A stretch of 64,000 nt of DNA from Paenalicyclobacillus mengziensis (GCF_017298635.1 NZ_CP071182.1:5122001-5186000), one strand, 5' to 3'. Positions 17,683 to 26,729 are shown, counted from the first letter of the stretch. Notes: generated by a model not told the origin, from the letters alone. Made by a program: numbers and translations.

Positions 17683-18687
17683 CTACCTGCTCCCAGTCGA
17701 TTCGCGACAAATCATCTCTGTGGCAACCTCGACAACCCGGTGATTATCTATTTCGCCCCCATCAAGACGCTCGAGCAGTAAACTCATCAACTTACGGCCA
17801 ATCTCATGTTTCGGTATCCTCACCGTGGTGAGTGTTGGCGTAATTGCCCTTGCCATCTCGATGTCGTCTACCCCTGTCACACTGACATCCTCCGAAACAC
17901 GAAGGCCGTGGTCTTTTAGAGCTCGCATGGCGCCAATGGCGAGCAAATCGTTAGAAGCGGCGATTGCAGTAAAGGGAACTCTTTCTCTCAAGACGTTCGA
18001 AATGGATTCGTATCCGACGGATAGTGTATCTTTAAAGTCGGGTATTAACTCTAAAAGACCATTTGGTACTTCCGCACCGTGCTCTGCCATTGCATCCATG
18101 TATCCTTGATACCTTGGGTTTTCCGTTTCCTCCACAAACTCATAGCCAAGGAATAGAATCTGTCGATGCCCGTCGTGGATTAACTGCGTGACAATATCCC
18201 TCATGGCTTTGCGAAGATCCACAAGCACTTGTGGTACGCCAAATACATGGCCTCTATCTGAATACACGACGGTGGGAATCTGCTTCGCAATTTCGGCGAT
18301 GTCATGCACTTTCTCCACTTCAAAAGGTGAAAGAAAGATAATACCATCATAAAAACCCTCGAGAATCACCTTGAGATAGTCTTCTCTTTTGTGAACCCGA
18401 TTGAACAGCGAAAACGTATACCCCTTGGTTAAACCGGTTTCCTCTATACCCGTGACAATCTCGTGATAGAAGGGATTTCGAATTGATGGCATTACACACG
18501 CTATCTGACCATAGCGTTGTTTTCGTAGACCTTGAGCCAGTCGGTTGGGAACATAGTTAAGCTCACGGATGGCTTGATTGACCCGCTCACGAACATCCGC
18601 AGCGACATAACCACTGTTGTTGAGCACACGAGAAACCGTTGCAGGGGACACCCCGGCTCGCTTTGCGACATCACGACTCGTAGTCAC
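17683..18687 (-). CDS. LacI-family regulator flanking the galactan locus (copy 2)
   Basis: A 334-residue LacI/GalR protein with a GTG start at 18687 behind AGGAGG. The helix-turn-helix is VAKRAGVSPATVSRVLNNSG, and the sugar-binding core ends IPKHEIGRKLMSLL. Similarity to the protein at 8002 is strong through the hinge (ELNYVPNR) and core (FYDGIIFLSPFEVE versus FYDGIIFLAPFDID). It is divergent from the secreted GH53 gene, with an operator-like dyad (18762-18779) and a cre-like site (18853) in the shared 243-bp spacer. Probably the direct regulator of galactan use. Confidence 0.92.
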   Translation of the reverse strand: MTTSRDVAKRAGVSPATVSRVLNNSGYVAADVRERVNQAIRELNYVPNRLAQGLRKQRYGQIACVMPSIRNPFYHEIVTGIEETGLTKGYTFSLFNRVHKREDYLKVILEGFYDGIIFLSPFEVEKVHDIAEIAKQIPTVVYSDRGHVFGVPQVLVDLRKAMRDIVTQLIHDGHRQILFLGYEFVEETENPRYQGYMDAMAEHGAEVPNGLLELIPDFKDTLSVGYESISNVLRERVPFTAIAASNDLLAIGAMRALKDHGLRVSEDVSVTGVDDIEMARAITPTLTTVRIPKHEIGRKLMSLLLERLDGGEIDNHRVVEVATEMICRESTGSR

Positions 18688-18761
18688 ATGCTGTTCCTCC
18701 TGAAAGTCAGTTGACCAGCCTGACGACTAGTCTTATAATTCCGATTAACCATCAGGCATTG

Positions 18762-18779
18762 TATGGTCTCGATTTCACA
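18762..18779. promoter_or_regulatory. Operator-like dyad between lacI copy 2 and secreted GH53
   Basis: TATGGTCTCGATTTCACA, identical to the ganS-leader dyad over 14 of the inner and right-hand bases; only the left arm differs (TATG for TGTG). It lies in the divergent promoter region and could control both genes. Confidence 0.45.
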
Positions 18780-18852
18780 CCCCGCGTACCACAAGTTATG
18801 TGGGCATCGTGATGGAAATGGAGGTGAGAGAATGAGTCTCCTGAAGGCGGTG

Positions 18853-18866
18853 TGTAAACGCTTTAT
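18853..18866 (+). promoter_or_regulatory. cre-like site upstream of secreted GH53
   Basis: TGTAAACGCTTTAT fits the left half of the CcpA cre consensus and resembles the ganS-leader site. It lies 65 bases before the GH53 start. Catabolite repression of the secreted enzyme would be expected; a LacI-paralogue operator is possible. Confidence 0.45.
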
Positions 18867-18930
18867 ATTGGTCTGAAAGCTATCATATGAACCAGTTTAC
18901 CGTACTTGAACGAACAAGGGGAGAATTTTC

Positions 18931-21765
18931 ATGCCTAGACAGCTGAAGCAGGCAATTCGGGCGATAGCGGCCACTACATTATCGACGGTCTTCCTCATCA
19001 CTTCGTACCCCATCACCTCTCACGCAGATGTTACCCCTCCACGACATGTCACCACACCTGACACAACCACCGTCACTCCAAGCTTACCGGCGGTGTCCGT
19101 AGCCCCGGTACCAGCGTTAGAAAACGGAAAGAGGCACAATTTCATTATGGGTGCGGATGTATCTGAACTCTATGCGCTTGAACAAGCGAACAAAAAATTT
19201 TATACCAGCAATGGTCTTCAGGAGAATTGCTTGCGAATTCTGAAGAACCATGGCGTAAACTGGATCCGCATCCGTTTATGGAATGACCCGACCAATGCGC
19301 TCGGTCAGCCACTTGGCGGAGGAGATAATAACCTGGCTACAGACATTTCCATCGCGAAACAAGCAAAGGCACTCGGTCTTAAAGTATTTCTTGATTTTAT
19401 GTACAGCGACTTCTGGGCCGACCCTGGGGAACAAAATAAGCCGAAAGCATGGGCGAATGACCACGGAACAGCGCTCGAGAATGACGTGTACAATTTCACC
19501 TACAATACGCTAGAGACAATGAAGCATGACGGTGTTCTGCCCAATATGGTTCAAATCGGCAACGAAATTAACAACGGAATTTTGTGGCCAGATGGAGAAT
19601 CCGCGGCTGCTGCCGCCCCATTTTTACAAAAAGCAGCAGACGCTGTTCGGTCTGCTGATCCGAACGCGAATAACCCGAACAAGAAAATAAAAATCGTCCT
19701 TCATCTCGCCGGTGACTCAAGTGGAAGTGTTGGAACCTTTACCAGCGATCTAAACACATGGACCACCGGTAGTACAAAGGTTAATTTCGATGTCATTGGT
19801 ATCTCTTATTATCCGTATTACGACGGAACCATGGCGCAGGACGCAAATATCTTAGACACGCTTGCGAATACTTACCATAAACCGGTTATCGTTGCTGAAA
19901 ATTCGACCGGCTGGACCTTGGCACAGGCGAAGGGTAACAATATCCCCAACACCTTTAACCAAAGCTTAGCCGAAACAGCGGGATATACGCCAACGCCTCA
20001 AGGCCAGGCAGAGGAAATCCGCGATGTCATTAACAATGTTGCAAACGTTCCAAACGACATGGGACTCGGCATGTTCTACTGGGGCTCGGATTGGCTTCCC
20101 GGCAATACCACAGGTTGGACTGCGGGACAAGGAAGCAGTTGGTCCAACCAAGCCCTATTTGATTTTAGTGGTCGGGCCCTACCATCCATGAATGTATTTA
20201 AACTGGTTCGGACGTCTAAGTCCGCACCCCCGTCAAACTTCGTGTCAGCTGACCCTGTTACGGTCACTACATCGGTGGGCGGAACACTCAGTCTACCTAC
20301 CACTGTGGATGGCCAGTACAGTGATGGGTATTACAAGCCAACAACGGTAAGCAGTTGGGATACTTCTACGGCGAATTTATCTACGCCTGGGGTCTACACA
20401 GTCTACGGCATGATTGGAGACAATCCGAAGGCTGCAAAGGCGATTGTCACCGTTCAACCTGTCCAACCGAAGAACTTCGTAACCAATCCGAATTTGGCAA
20501 GTGGATGGACTGGATGGACAAGTTCTGACCCTTCTGTTGCTTACGCGGCTAACGGTGGTAATATCACACCACTCAATGGAACAACTGATATCCATTACTG
20601 GAGCGCGAATGCATTCAGAAATGTCACTGTATCTCAAACCATTACAGGCATCCCAAACGGAACCTACACATTGTCTGTCTGGGGTGAAGGTTCGGCTTCC
20701 GGTTCCGCTGTGCCTTTCTTGTATGCCACTGGGTATGACGCGACTAATCCAAGTGCAACTGTAACGCAGAGCTTTACTCCTTCCGGTTGGAACATCTATA
20801 AGAAATACAGTGTCGAAGTCACTGTTACTTCTGGACAATGCACAATCGGTGTAAACTTCAACGGAGCGGCGGGAGACTGGGGTGACGTAGATGACTTCTA
20901 CTTTGGATTACCACCCGTATCTTCAACAGCTACCCAAACACAACCGGTAACTGCTTATGCCCCGGGTGGGAAGGCGCTGTCAAGTGACGCGACGGTACCA
21001 TTTAACACACCGTACGTTATGCTTTCTTCCCCCACGCCTGGTGCAACCATTTACTACACAACGGACGGAAGCGAACCTGGAAATACCACTTCCTCAAGCG
21101 TAACGTACGTATACACGGGCCCTATTAAAATTGCTGCGAATACGGAACTGAAGGTGTATGCAGTCGCACCCGGTTATTCGCAAAGTTCCGTCAATACGTA
21201 CGATTTGACGACTAACGATACATCTACTTCGCTTGTTCCAAACGGCGGATTCAATCAACAAGGCGTTCTGTCTCCTTGGACACTGTCGGGCGTTCCCGAG
21301 GGCACGGACAATTCGACGTACGATTTTAATGCTACGCAAGATTCCACCCCGGGTGTTGTCTATGAGGGGCATGGTGCGTTCAAGTATTGGTCGTCGAAGA
21401 GTTTTACGTTTACCTTGTCACAAAAGGTTACCGGGTTACAAAACGGTGTATACAGGTTAGCTGCCGAATCCGCTGGCGGTAACAACATGGTTCTGAAACC
21501 AGATGGTACGGCCACGAATGACCCGTCTGTGGCTACGCTGACCCTTGCAGCGAAGACACCATTTACAAGTAGATCTGCAAACGTCATCAACGAAGGGACT
21601 GGAGCAAACGGGTGGAACAAGTGGAACCAGTTTGGTGTAAACAATATTGTTGTGACAGACGGAACCTGTACCATTTCCTTCACCGTAAAGGGTAGCGCGA
21701 ACTACTGGGGTTACCTAGATAACGTGAAGTTGGTTAAAGTGAGCAGCCTGCGGACTTTAAAGTAA
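18931..21765 (+). CDS. Secreted multidomain GH53 endo-beta-1,4-galactanase with galactan-binding modules
   Basis: A 944-residue exported enzyme. A signal peptide is visible to about residue 32 (SHA before DVTPP). The GH53 catalytic domain covers about 68-430, with acid/base Glu212 in QIGNEINNG and nucleophile Glu322 in VIVAENSTGW. It is followed by a bacterial Ig-like domain (about 435-510), a CBM61-like beta-sandwich (about 515-670), a chitobiase/HEX C-terminal-type domain with TPGATIYYTTDGSEP (about 680-760), and a second CBM61-like module (about 768-940). The ribosome site AAGGGGAG precedes the ATG. It should depolymerise galactan outside the cell and feed GanSPQ. The CBM assignment is by resemblance (HYWSANAF and KYWSSKSF in matching positions). 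Confidence 0.92.
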   Translation: MPRQLKQAIRAIAATTLSTVFLITSYPITSHADVTPPRHVTTPDTTTVTPSLPAVSVAPVPALENGKRHNFIMGADVSELYALEQANKKFYTSNGLQENCLRILKNHGVNWIRIRLWNDPTNALGQPLGGGDNNLATDISIAKQAKALGLKVFLDFMYSDFWADPGEQNKPKAWANDHGTALENDVYNFTYNTLETMKHDGVLPNMVQIGNEINNGILWPDGESAAAAAPFLQKAADAVRSADPNANNPNKKIKIVLHLAGDSSGSVGTFTSDLNTWTTGSTKVNFDVIGISYYPYYDGTMAQDANILDTLANTYHKPVIVAENSTGWTLAQAKGNNIPNTFNQSLAETAGYTPTPQGQAEEIRDVINNVANVPNDMGLGMFYWGSDWLPGNTTGWTAGQGSSWSNQALFDFSGRALPSMNVFKLVRTSKSAPPSNFVSADPVTVTTSVGGTLSLPTTVDGQYSDGYYKPTTVSSWDTSTANLSTPGVYTVYGMIGDNPKAAKAIVTVQPVQPKNFVTNPNLASGWTGWTSSDPSVAYAANGGNITPLNGTTDIHYWSANAFRNVTVSQTITGIPNGTYTLSVWGEGSASGSAVPFLYATGYDATNPSATVTQSFTPSGWNIYKKYSVEVTVTSGQCTIGVNFNGAAGDWGDVDDFYFGLPPVSSTATQTQPVTAYAPGGKALSSDATVPFNTPYVMLSSPTPGATIYYTTDGSEPGNTTSSSVTYVYTGPIKIAANTELKVYAVAPGYSQSSVNTYDLTTNDTSTSLVPNGGFNQQGVLSPWTLSGVPEGTDNSTYDFNATQDSTPGVVYEGHGAFKYWSSKSFTFTLSQKVTGLQNGVYRLAAESAGGNNMVLKPDGTATNDPSVATLTLAAKTPFTSRSANVINEGTGANGWNKWNQFGVNNIVVTDGTCTISFTVKGSANYWGYLDNVKLVKVSSLRTLK

Positions 21766-21786
21766 ACAATCTCAAACAATCACTTA

Positions 21787-21832
21787 AACAGGGACCGCCA
21801 CCAAACAACGGGACGTCCCTGTTACATTCCTG
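21787..21832 (+). terminator. Terminator-like hairpin after secreted GH53
   Basis: Stem AACAGGGAC (21787-21795) pairs with GTCCCTGTT (21815-21823), followed by a short T-poor tail. It lies 22 bases after the GH53 stop. Confidence 0.6.
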
Positions 21833-21888
21833 ATTCTCTCCCAACTTCTAACTTCATGTCACTATTTTTTCCTAGACTAGACCACATC

Positions 21889-22656
21889 TCAACTTGTCTG
21901 GAACTCGGACATAACTTTTCGCAAGCTTTTATCCGGATCACCGAGTGGGAAATATTCCAGACCAAGATATCCTGAATAGCCGGCCTCATCCACTGCTCGA
22001 AGGACATTTTTAAAAGGTATCTGGCCGGTACCAAATTCATGTCTTCCTGGGTAATCTGCAGCATGCAGGTACGCAACTTTATCGAGATTTCTCGTGATAC
22101 CTGGAATGATGTTTCCCTCCGAGATTTGTTGATGATAAATGTCATACAAAAGCTTTACATTAGGGCTATTCACTTTATCGATGATTTCGAATCCCTCTTC
22201 CGAGGACTCCAAAAAATATTCTGCATGATCGACTTTGGTATTCAAAGGCTCAATCAGAAGCGTAATACCTTGTTCCTCTAACGCAGGCGCGCATCGTTTT
22301 AGCCCATCGACAATGCTCTGTTTCTGTTTGAGCCTCGTTATTCCTGGCTCTTCCTGACCGACTTGGCTCACAAGGTATTTACATTGCAAACGGTTTGCCA
22401 CCACCATGGTTTCTTTCAGCCCTTCTACGTACGCATCTCGTAGTAATGGATTGACAAGTGAAATCATCTTTGTGCAAAAAGAGGCAACCGTTACGCCGTG
22501 TTCTTCTTTCGCCTTGTGAATCTCGTTAATGTCCTTATCCCACCAACTCCAGAATTCAAACGCCGAAAAGCCTAATTCTGAAATACGGGAAATAATATTG
22601 GATACGCTCAGCTTTGAATCTCTGTAAACGGCTTCAATTGATGGAGAGAAAATCAC
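21889..22656 (-). CDS. Hydroxypyruvate isomerase-like TIM-barrel sugar isomerase
   Basis: A 255-residue AP-endonuclease-2-type TIM barrel of the Hyi/OtnI family. The start is the GTG at 22656 behind AAAGGAGG; upstream in-frame sequence belongs to a decayed transposase. Metal and substrate residues are visible: Glu in LLIEPLN, Asp and His in LLYDIYHQQ, the family motif HAADYPGRHEFGTGQI, and Glu in LGLEYFPLGDP. Such enzymes interconvert hydroxypyruvate/tartronate semialdehyde or related keto-acids. It stands alone; glyoxylate metabolism linked to the ureide operon or sugar-acid use is possible but unproven. Confidence 0.8.
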   Translation of the reverse strand: MIFSPSIEAVYRDSKLSVSNIISRISELGFSAFEFWSWWDKDINEIHKAKEEHGVTVASFCTKMISLVNPLLRDAYVEGLKETMVVANRLQCKYLVSQVGQEEPGITRLKQKQSIVDGLKRCAPALEEQGITLLIEPLNTKVDHAEYFLESSEEGFEIIDKVNSPNVKLLYDIYHQQISEGNIIPGITRNLDKVAYLHAADYPGRHEFGTGQIPFKNVLRAVDEAGYSGYLGLEYFPLGDPDKSLRKVMSEFQTS

Positions 22657-22690
22657 GTTCCGTCCTCCTTTCGTTAAGTCTAACATTAAT

Positions 22691-23080
22691 CTACACCTCA
22701 TAAAGACCATCCGTCTGGAATCCTGTGTCTCCCACGCCCCCGACGAATACGCACTGTTCGACGGAGAAGTCTTTTTCAAAGCGCTTCAGAATATCTTTGA
22801 CGGCCTTCTCGTCCGCGTGTTCCCAGCAAAGACTTCATGGGTGATTGGCAGTCCATCAGGTGTCACAAAGCACCAGCCACAAACAAAACCTCAAGAGGTC
22901 TGTGAGTCGTCGGTAGATGAACATCTCAAGCTATGGCTTCATGTCCATGAGATGATCCAAGGCACGGTTGAAATGTTTGATTTGCCAGGTTTATCAAGCG
23001 TTTTTTCTCGGCTATTCCACACTTTCTCCCCACGACTTGTTCGCAAATCGCTCTCGCCGACGCCGCTAGTCGGATTGCCA
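22691..23080 (-). pseudogene. Decayed IS1634/IS4-type transposase fragment
   Basis: Read on the minus strand across frames this gives HFNRALDHLMDMKP, stop, LEMFIYRRLTDLL, then DGLPITHEVFAGNT. After a one-base shift it continues ADEKAVKDILKRFEKDFSV and EQCVFVGGVGD, ending at a stop at 22691. The order (DG-P-F-GN-T, then VFVGD-type second-Asp region) is that of IS1634/IS4-superfamily transposases. At least one frameshift and two stops make it non-functional, and the C-terminal half is missing. It abuts the isomerase gene. Confidence 0.7.
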
Positions 23081-23189
23081 GGGAACTAAATGGTCCGATG
23101 CATTTGAACGAGACAGGGAACCCTTGTGCATGGAGGGATCCCCGCCCGAGCGCATGACCGGCTCCAATGGTTGTCTGGACGTGTGGGTT

Positions 23190-23282
23190 TTACACAATGT
23201 GTGAATCAACCACAAAAGCAGTCCCACAAACTACAACAATCCCTACTACAACCCAGAAAAGTTGATTCTCCCAGAACTTCAT
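23190..23282 (-). CDS. 30-residue single-pass membrane peptide
   Basis: ATG at 23282 follows a strong GGAGGG site by 7 bases; stop at 23190. The peptide begins MKFWENQLFW and continues as one hydrophobic segment (VVVGIVVVCGTAFVV) with a short polar tail. It is too short for routine gene callers. No family was recognised. A comparable 31-residue membrane peptide is at 59735-59830. The function is unknown; it may be regulatory or spore-related, or a chance frame. Confidence 0.5.
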   Translation of the reverse strand: MKFWENQLFWVVVGIVVVCGTAFVVDSHIV

Positions 23283-23444
23283 GGTGATTCCCTCCATTTA
23301 CTCTGACATTTTTTGTAGGCATCGTCACGAAGTCATACACTGTTAAATTCCGCCAGGCCCGCTCTTCTGCACCCAGAACCTCAGTTACAATTATGCCTCA
23401 TCTCCCCGAAAGCTCAAGAAGCGCAACCGGCACTCTAGTCTGAC

Positions 23445-23492
23445 TTATGCCAAGAAATCAAAGATGCGGGCCCCCATTTGAGGACCCGCATC
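23445..23492 (-). terminator. Terminator of the lipoprotein gene
   Basis: On the minus strand GATGCGGG ... CCCGCATC (23485-23492 with 23463-23470) is followed by TTTGATTTCTT. It lies 37 bases after the stop of the lipoprotein gene. Confidence 0.65.
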
Positions 23493-23528
23493 ACAACCAC
23501 CAATAGTTCTATCGGCAAACAGTATCGA

Positions 23529-24560
23529 TTAATAACTGCGCATCGAAATCGCCATCTCCAGTGCTGTTGAAATGGGATCTTTCGCATAACGATTTGCATC
23601 CGTTTCAAACAACAGATTGTTTTCTTGCCATGTTACAACCGCCACAGTTCCGCTTGTGCCCGTCTCAACCACAATGGATCCCATGTTGTGCGGGATCGGC
23701 ATGAAGTGTGCATCGAGATAATTCGCGACTTGGTTTGCAGCGCTGGTTGGAGCGGATGTACTGGAGTCATTTTTCACCGCGATGGTCCAGTTACCTTCCG
23801 CCCAGCTAATGACACTCGTAGAACTATTTTTATCCACCGCCAGTATGGCTTTATGGTGGTTGGTGCCAACAAATGTGGTAGAGCGTTTTCCACTCAGAGG
23901 TGTACTCATGAGCGCGTACGACATGGTTTGACTCGCATGTGCCGAAGTATCATATCGATGCCCGGAAAAGTCTGCGATTTGATGGGTTGGTGACGACAAG
24001 GTGACGCTGTAAGATGATAAAGATCCAGGATGACTCATAATCCGCGTTGTAGAATCTGCCGTCTTATAGAAAAGTTCGTTGGATCCGGATGCAGGCGTCG
24101 GAACGACAGTGGGTGCTTCTGCTCCTTGAAGCACATTGTCAGGGAAGTTTTTCATCGCCATATTGATGATGGCGGGGAACGCTGACTGTGAGGCCGAACC
24201 CGACTGCGCCCCGCTTGCGGACCCAGCCGCATTGTTGCTCGCCGGGCTCGGCTGACTGGTGGCAACGTTCGTAGTCACACTCGTTGTGCTTCCTGCGCTG
24301 GATCCTGTCGTCGTGGAACCAGTCGCAGTATTGTTGTTGTTCGTCGAGGGCGTCCCCGCCCCCGCCGTATCGGTGGTTGTCGCTTGATTGCTTGCAGGTT
24401 GGCTGGTTGTTGACGGATTCGTTGTCGCTTGATTGGTTGCGGCGGCTGTAGACGGTGGACTCGAAGCGGTGGCAGGATGGTTTGTTGCACATCCGCTCAC
24501 AGCCAAAGTTGTAACAACGGCAATTCCTATGCCGGATAAAATGCGGTGTTTGCGAATCAT
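23529..24560 (-). CDS. Hypothetical lipoprotein with Thr/Ser/Ala-rich linker
   Basis: A 343-residue protein with a lipoprotein signal (LAVSGC, Cys24) and ribosome site GAGGGGG. Residues about 25-130 are a low-complexity Thr/Ala/Ser/Asn linker, as in wall-spanning lipoproteins. The C-terminal 200 residues look folded (NMAMKNFPDNVLQGAEAP, HKAILAVDKNSSTSVISWAEG, WTIAVKNDSS, GTSGTVAVVTWQENNLLFET). No family recognised. It has its own terminator and no operon partner; probably an exported membrane-anchored protein of unknown role. Confidence 0.75.
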   Translation of the reverse strand: MIRKHRILSGIGIAVVTTLAVSGCATNHPATASSPPSTAAATNQATTNPSTTSQPASNQATTTDTAGAGTPSTNNNNTATGSTTTGSSAGSTTSVTTNVATSQPSPASNNAAGSASGAQSGSASQSAFPAIINMAMKNFPDNVLQGAEAPTVVPTPASGSNELFYKTADSTTRIMSHPGSLSSYSVTLSSPTHQIADFSGHRYDTSAHASQTMSYALMSTPLSGKRSTTFVGTNHHKAILAVDKNSSTSVISWAEGNWTIAVKNDSSTSAPTSAANQVANYLDAHFMPIPHNMGSIVVETGTSGTVAVVTWQENNLLFETDANRYAKDPISTALEMAISMRSY

Positions 24561-24767
24561 ATAATAACCCCCTCATGCGGTTCAGCCAAATTTGATGAAA
24601 GAAGGAATGTCTGCGTGCTGAACATTGGAGTAGACGATGCACCGGTGGAAAGGTTACAAAAAGAATTTTCCCATGCGCATTTGCAAGTGTCCGGGCGGAG
24701 ATTGTTTTACAGCCTTTGGCACTTCCTAAGCTCTTGCTGTTTGAACCGATCCGGTGTCAACGCAGCA

Positions 24768-24807
24768 TAAAAAAACACCGCAATCCTTTGTCGGAAGCGG
24801 CGTTCTT
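24768..24807 (-). terminator. Terminator facing the repeat array
   Basis: Minus-strand stem AACGCCGC / GCGGTGTT (8 pairs with one G-T) is followed by seven T residues. It would end transcripts coming from the repeat array or from the small basic gene at 26205-26516; no other gene ends here. Confidence 0.6.
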
Positions 24808-24879
24808 GTTAACATTGTACTATTGTTCATTCAAGGTGTGTTTAGGCCAGTAGTCGCAGCACACACTTCCACTTTGAGG

Positions 24880-26110
24880 ATGTACTCAGTAACCCCCATG
24901 GGTATATGGCGGCATATAGATATCACTTCTTGTGTTATCCGCATACCCAGCTGGGTATGTTTCATCAATAGCGCTACCTTCAGTATCCTTATTCGTCAAC
25001 CCCAGGGGGTATCGTACGTATCATTCTGTACCCTACGGCCGATCCGGTACCCCCCGCCGTGAGTGCCTAGATATATTTTTGTATCCTAGCGCCCAGTCGG
25101 TACCCCCTCGTTTCGCCAGCTAAGGATACTTTTGCACCTTACGGCTAGGCGGGTACCCCCTTGATGAGCCTGAGGCCTGCATACGTCTCAGCATCCCTCT
25201 AGGCGTAGGTATCAACTTGAGCCCTGGCAGCCGGACCTCCAAGTGTGTGCCTGGGGTGTGCCCGGGCTGCGCGTAGGTGTGCCCGCGCGTAGGTATCAAC
25301 TTGTGCCCTAGCAATATAAACCCCATGAGGTATCATGCTGGCGCTAGGTATCAACTGTTTCCTTACGGCATAACCCCCCAGGGTATACGGTCCAAATAGC
25401 GCTACCTTCAGTATCCTTATTCGTCAACCCCAGGGGGTATCGTACGTATCATTCTGTACCCTACGACCGATCCGGTACCCCCCGCCGTGAGTGCCTAGAT
25501 ATATTTTTGTATCCTAGCGCCCAGTCGGTACCCCCTCGTTTCGCCAGCTAAGGATACTTTTGCACCTTACGGCTAGGCGGGTACCCCCTTGATGAGCCTG
25601 AGGCCTGCATACGTCTCAGCATCCCTCCAGGCGTAGGTATCAACTTGAGCCCTGGCAGCCGGACCTCCAAGTGTGTGCCTGGGGTGTGCCCGGGCTGCGC
25701 GTGGGTGTGCCCGCGCGTAGGTATCAACTTGTGCCCTAGCAATATAAACCCCATGGGGTATCATGCTGGCTCTAGGTATCAACTGTTTCCTTACGGCATA
25801 ACCCCCCAGGGTATACGGCCCAAATAGCGCTACCTTCAGTATCCTTATTCGTCAACCCCAGGGGGTATCGTACGTATCATTCTGTACCCTACGGCCGATC
25901 CGGTACCCCCCGCCGTGAGTGCCTAGATATATTTTTGTATCCTAGCGCCCAGTCGGTACCCCCTCGTTTCGCCAGCTAAGGATACTTTTGCACCTTACGG
26001 CTAGGCGGGTACCCCCTTGATGAGCCTGAGGCCTGCATACGTCTCAGCATCCATCCAGGCGTAGGTATCAATTTGCGCACTACAAAAGGTCGGGTACCCT
26101 GCGGGTACCC
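24880..26110. repeat. Higher-order tandem repeat, 428-bp period, about 2.6 copies
   Basis: Copies begin at AATAGCGCTACC at 24967, 25395 and 25823, exactly 428 bases apart. Copies 1 and 2 are full and nearly identical (a few substitutions); copy 3 ends near 26067. Each unit holds shorter degenerate subunits: GGTATCAACTTG followed by CCCTACGGC- or CCCTAGC-like sequence, alternating with short palindromes of the CCC-N4-GGG type such as GGGGGTATC and GGGTACCCCC. The flank contains a perfect 18-bp palindrome at 24942-24959. It has no spacer diversity like a CRISPR array. Open frames inside it are products of the repeat. Function unknown. Confidence 0.9.
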
Positions 26111-26204
26111 CCGTTTGGCGTAAGGTCTCACATTTCAAGAGTTTCCCTAACACGGAATATCAGTCCCTATTTCGTCACTGCGGTCACCGTATCCGCCCAT
26201 CTCG

Positions 26205-26516
26205 TCAGCCTTCTTTTACCGCCTGGCTTATCGCACCGTAGAATGTCCTCCACTCGTCTGACATCCCCTCAATCTGACTCACAAACTCAGGTGTCACAGA
26301 AATAGGCTGCGCACCCCGCCTTGTCGGCTTGACCGTCGCGACACGCCGCTGCCGTCCCGATTGTCGCGATCCACGCTCCTGCGCTTGTTGCTGGTCGCTC
26401 CCTTGTGCTTGCTGCTCCCCAGCCCCTTGTGCTTGGCGATCACGCTGTCCCTGCTGCGCCCGTCCCTGCTGCCTGTGCTTGTTTTTCTTCGCGCTTTTAC
26501 CCTTACTCTTCGCCAC
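26205..26516 (-). CDS. Small basic Gln/Gly/Arg-rich protein
   Basis: A 103-residue frame from GTG at 26516, chosen for its AAAGGGGGG site; the longer upstream frame is repeat-derived. The N-terminal half is highly charged and low-complexity (VAKSKGKSAKKNK, then Gln/Gly/Arg repeats). The C-terminal 35 residues look folded: PISVTPEFVSQIEGMSDEWR followed by TFYGAISQAVKEG. It follows the SNF2 helicase gene on the same strand after 213 bases of GC-rich repeat. No family recognised; the Lys/Arg-rich tail suggests nucleic-acid binding. Confidence 0.6.
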   Translation of the reverse strand: MAKSKGKSAKKNKHRQQGRAQQGQRDRQAQGAGEQQAQGSDQQQAQERGSRQSGRQRRVATVKPTRRGAQPISVTPEFVSQIEGMSDEWRTFYGAISQAVKEG

Positions 26517-26534
26517 GGCTGTCCCCCCTTTCTG

Positions 26535-26660
26535 CTCCATGCGCGTGGTACACGCGTCCGCTCCACGCAACTTCCCGCGCACACGCGTCCCGCTCGACGC
26601 AACTCTCCCTCCATGCGCGTGGTACACGCGTCCCGCTCCACGCAACTTCCCGCGCACTCC
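26535..26660. repeat. GC-rich tandem repeat between helicase and small basic gene
   Basis: CCATGCGCGTGGTACACGCG recurs with a 74-bp period (26537 and 26611), with CGCTCCACGCAACTTCCCGC repeated inside each period and once more in between in a degenerate form (CGCTCGACGCAACTCTCCC). It produces several overlapping open frames in all phases that are not credible genes. Confidence 0.75.
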
Positions 26661-26729
26661 CGGATGACCACCCCTTTTGGCGCCCTTTCGACACGCGCGG
26701 CCTTCATTCAGGCGGCCGCCGTCCTCAAC

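Noticed and set aside
25120-25754. 68-residue minus-strand frames repeated in the 428-bp array
   Set aside because: They are read-through of the repeat unit, without a ribosome site, and owe their openness to base composition.
24967-26067. CRISPR array
   Set aside because: Repeats are 428 bp with nearly identical content throughout; there are no unique spacers and no cas genes.
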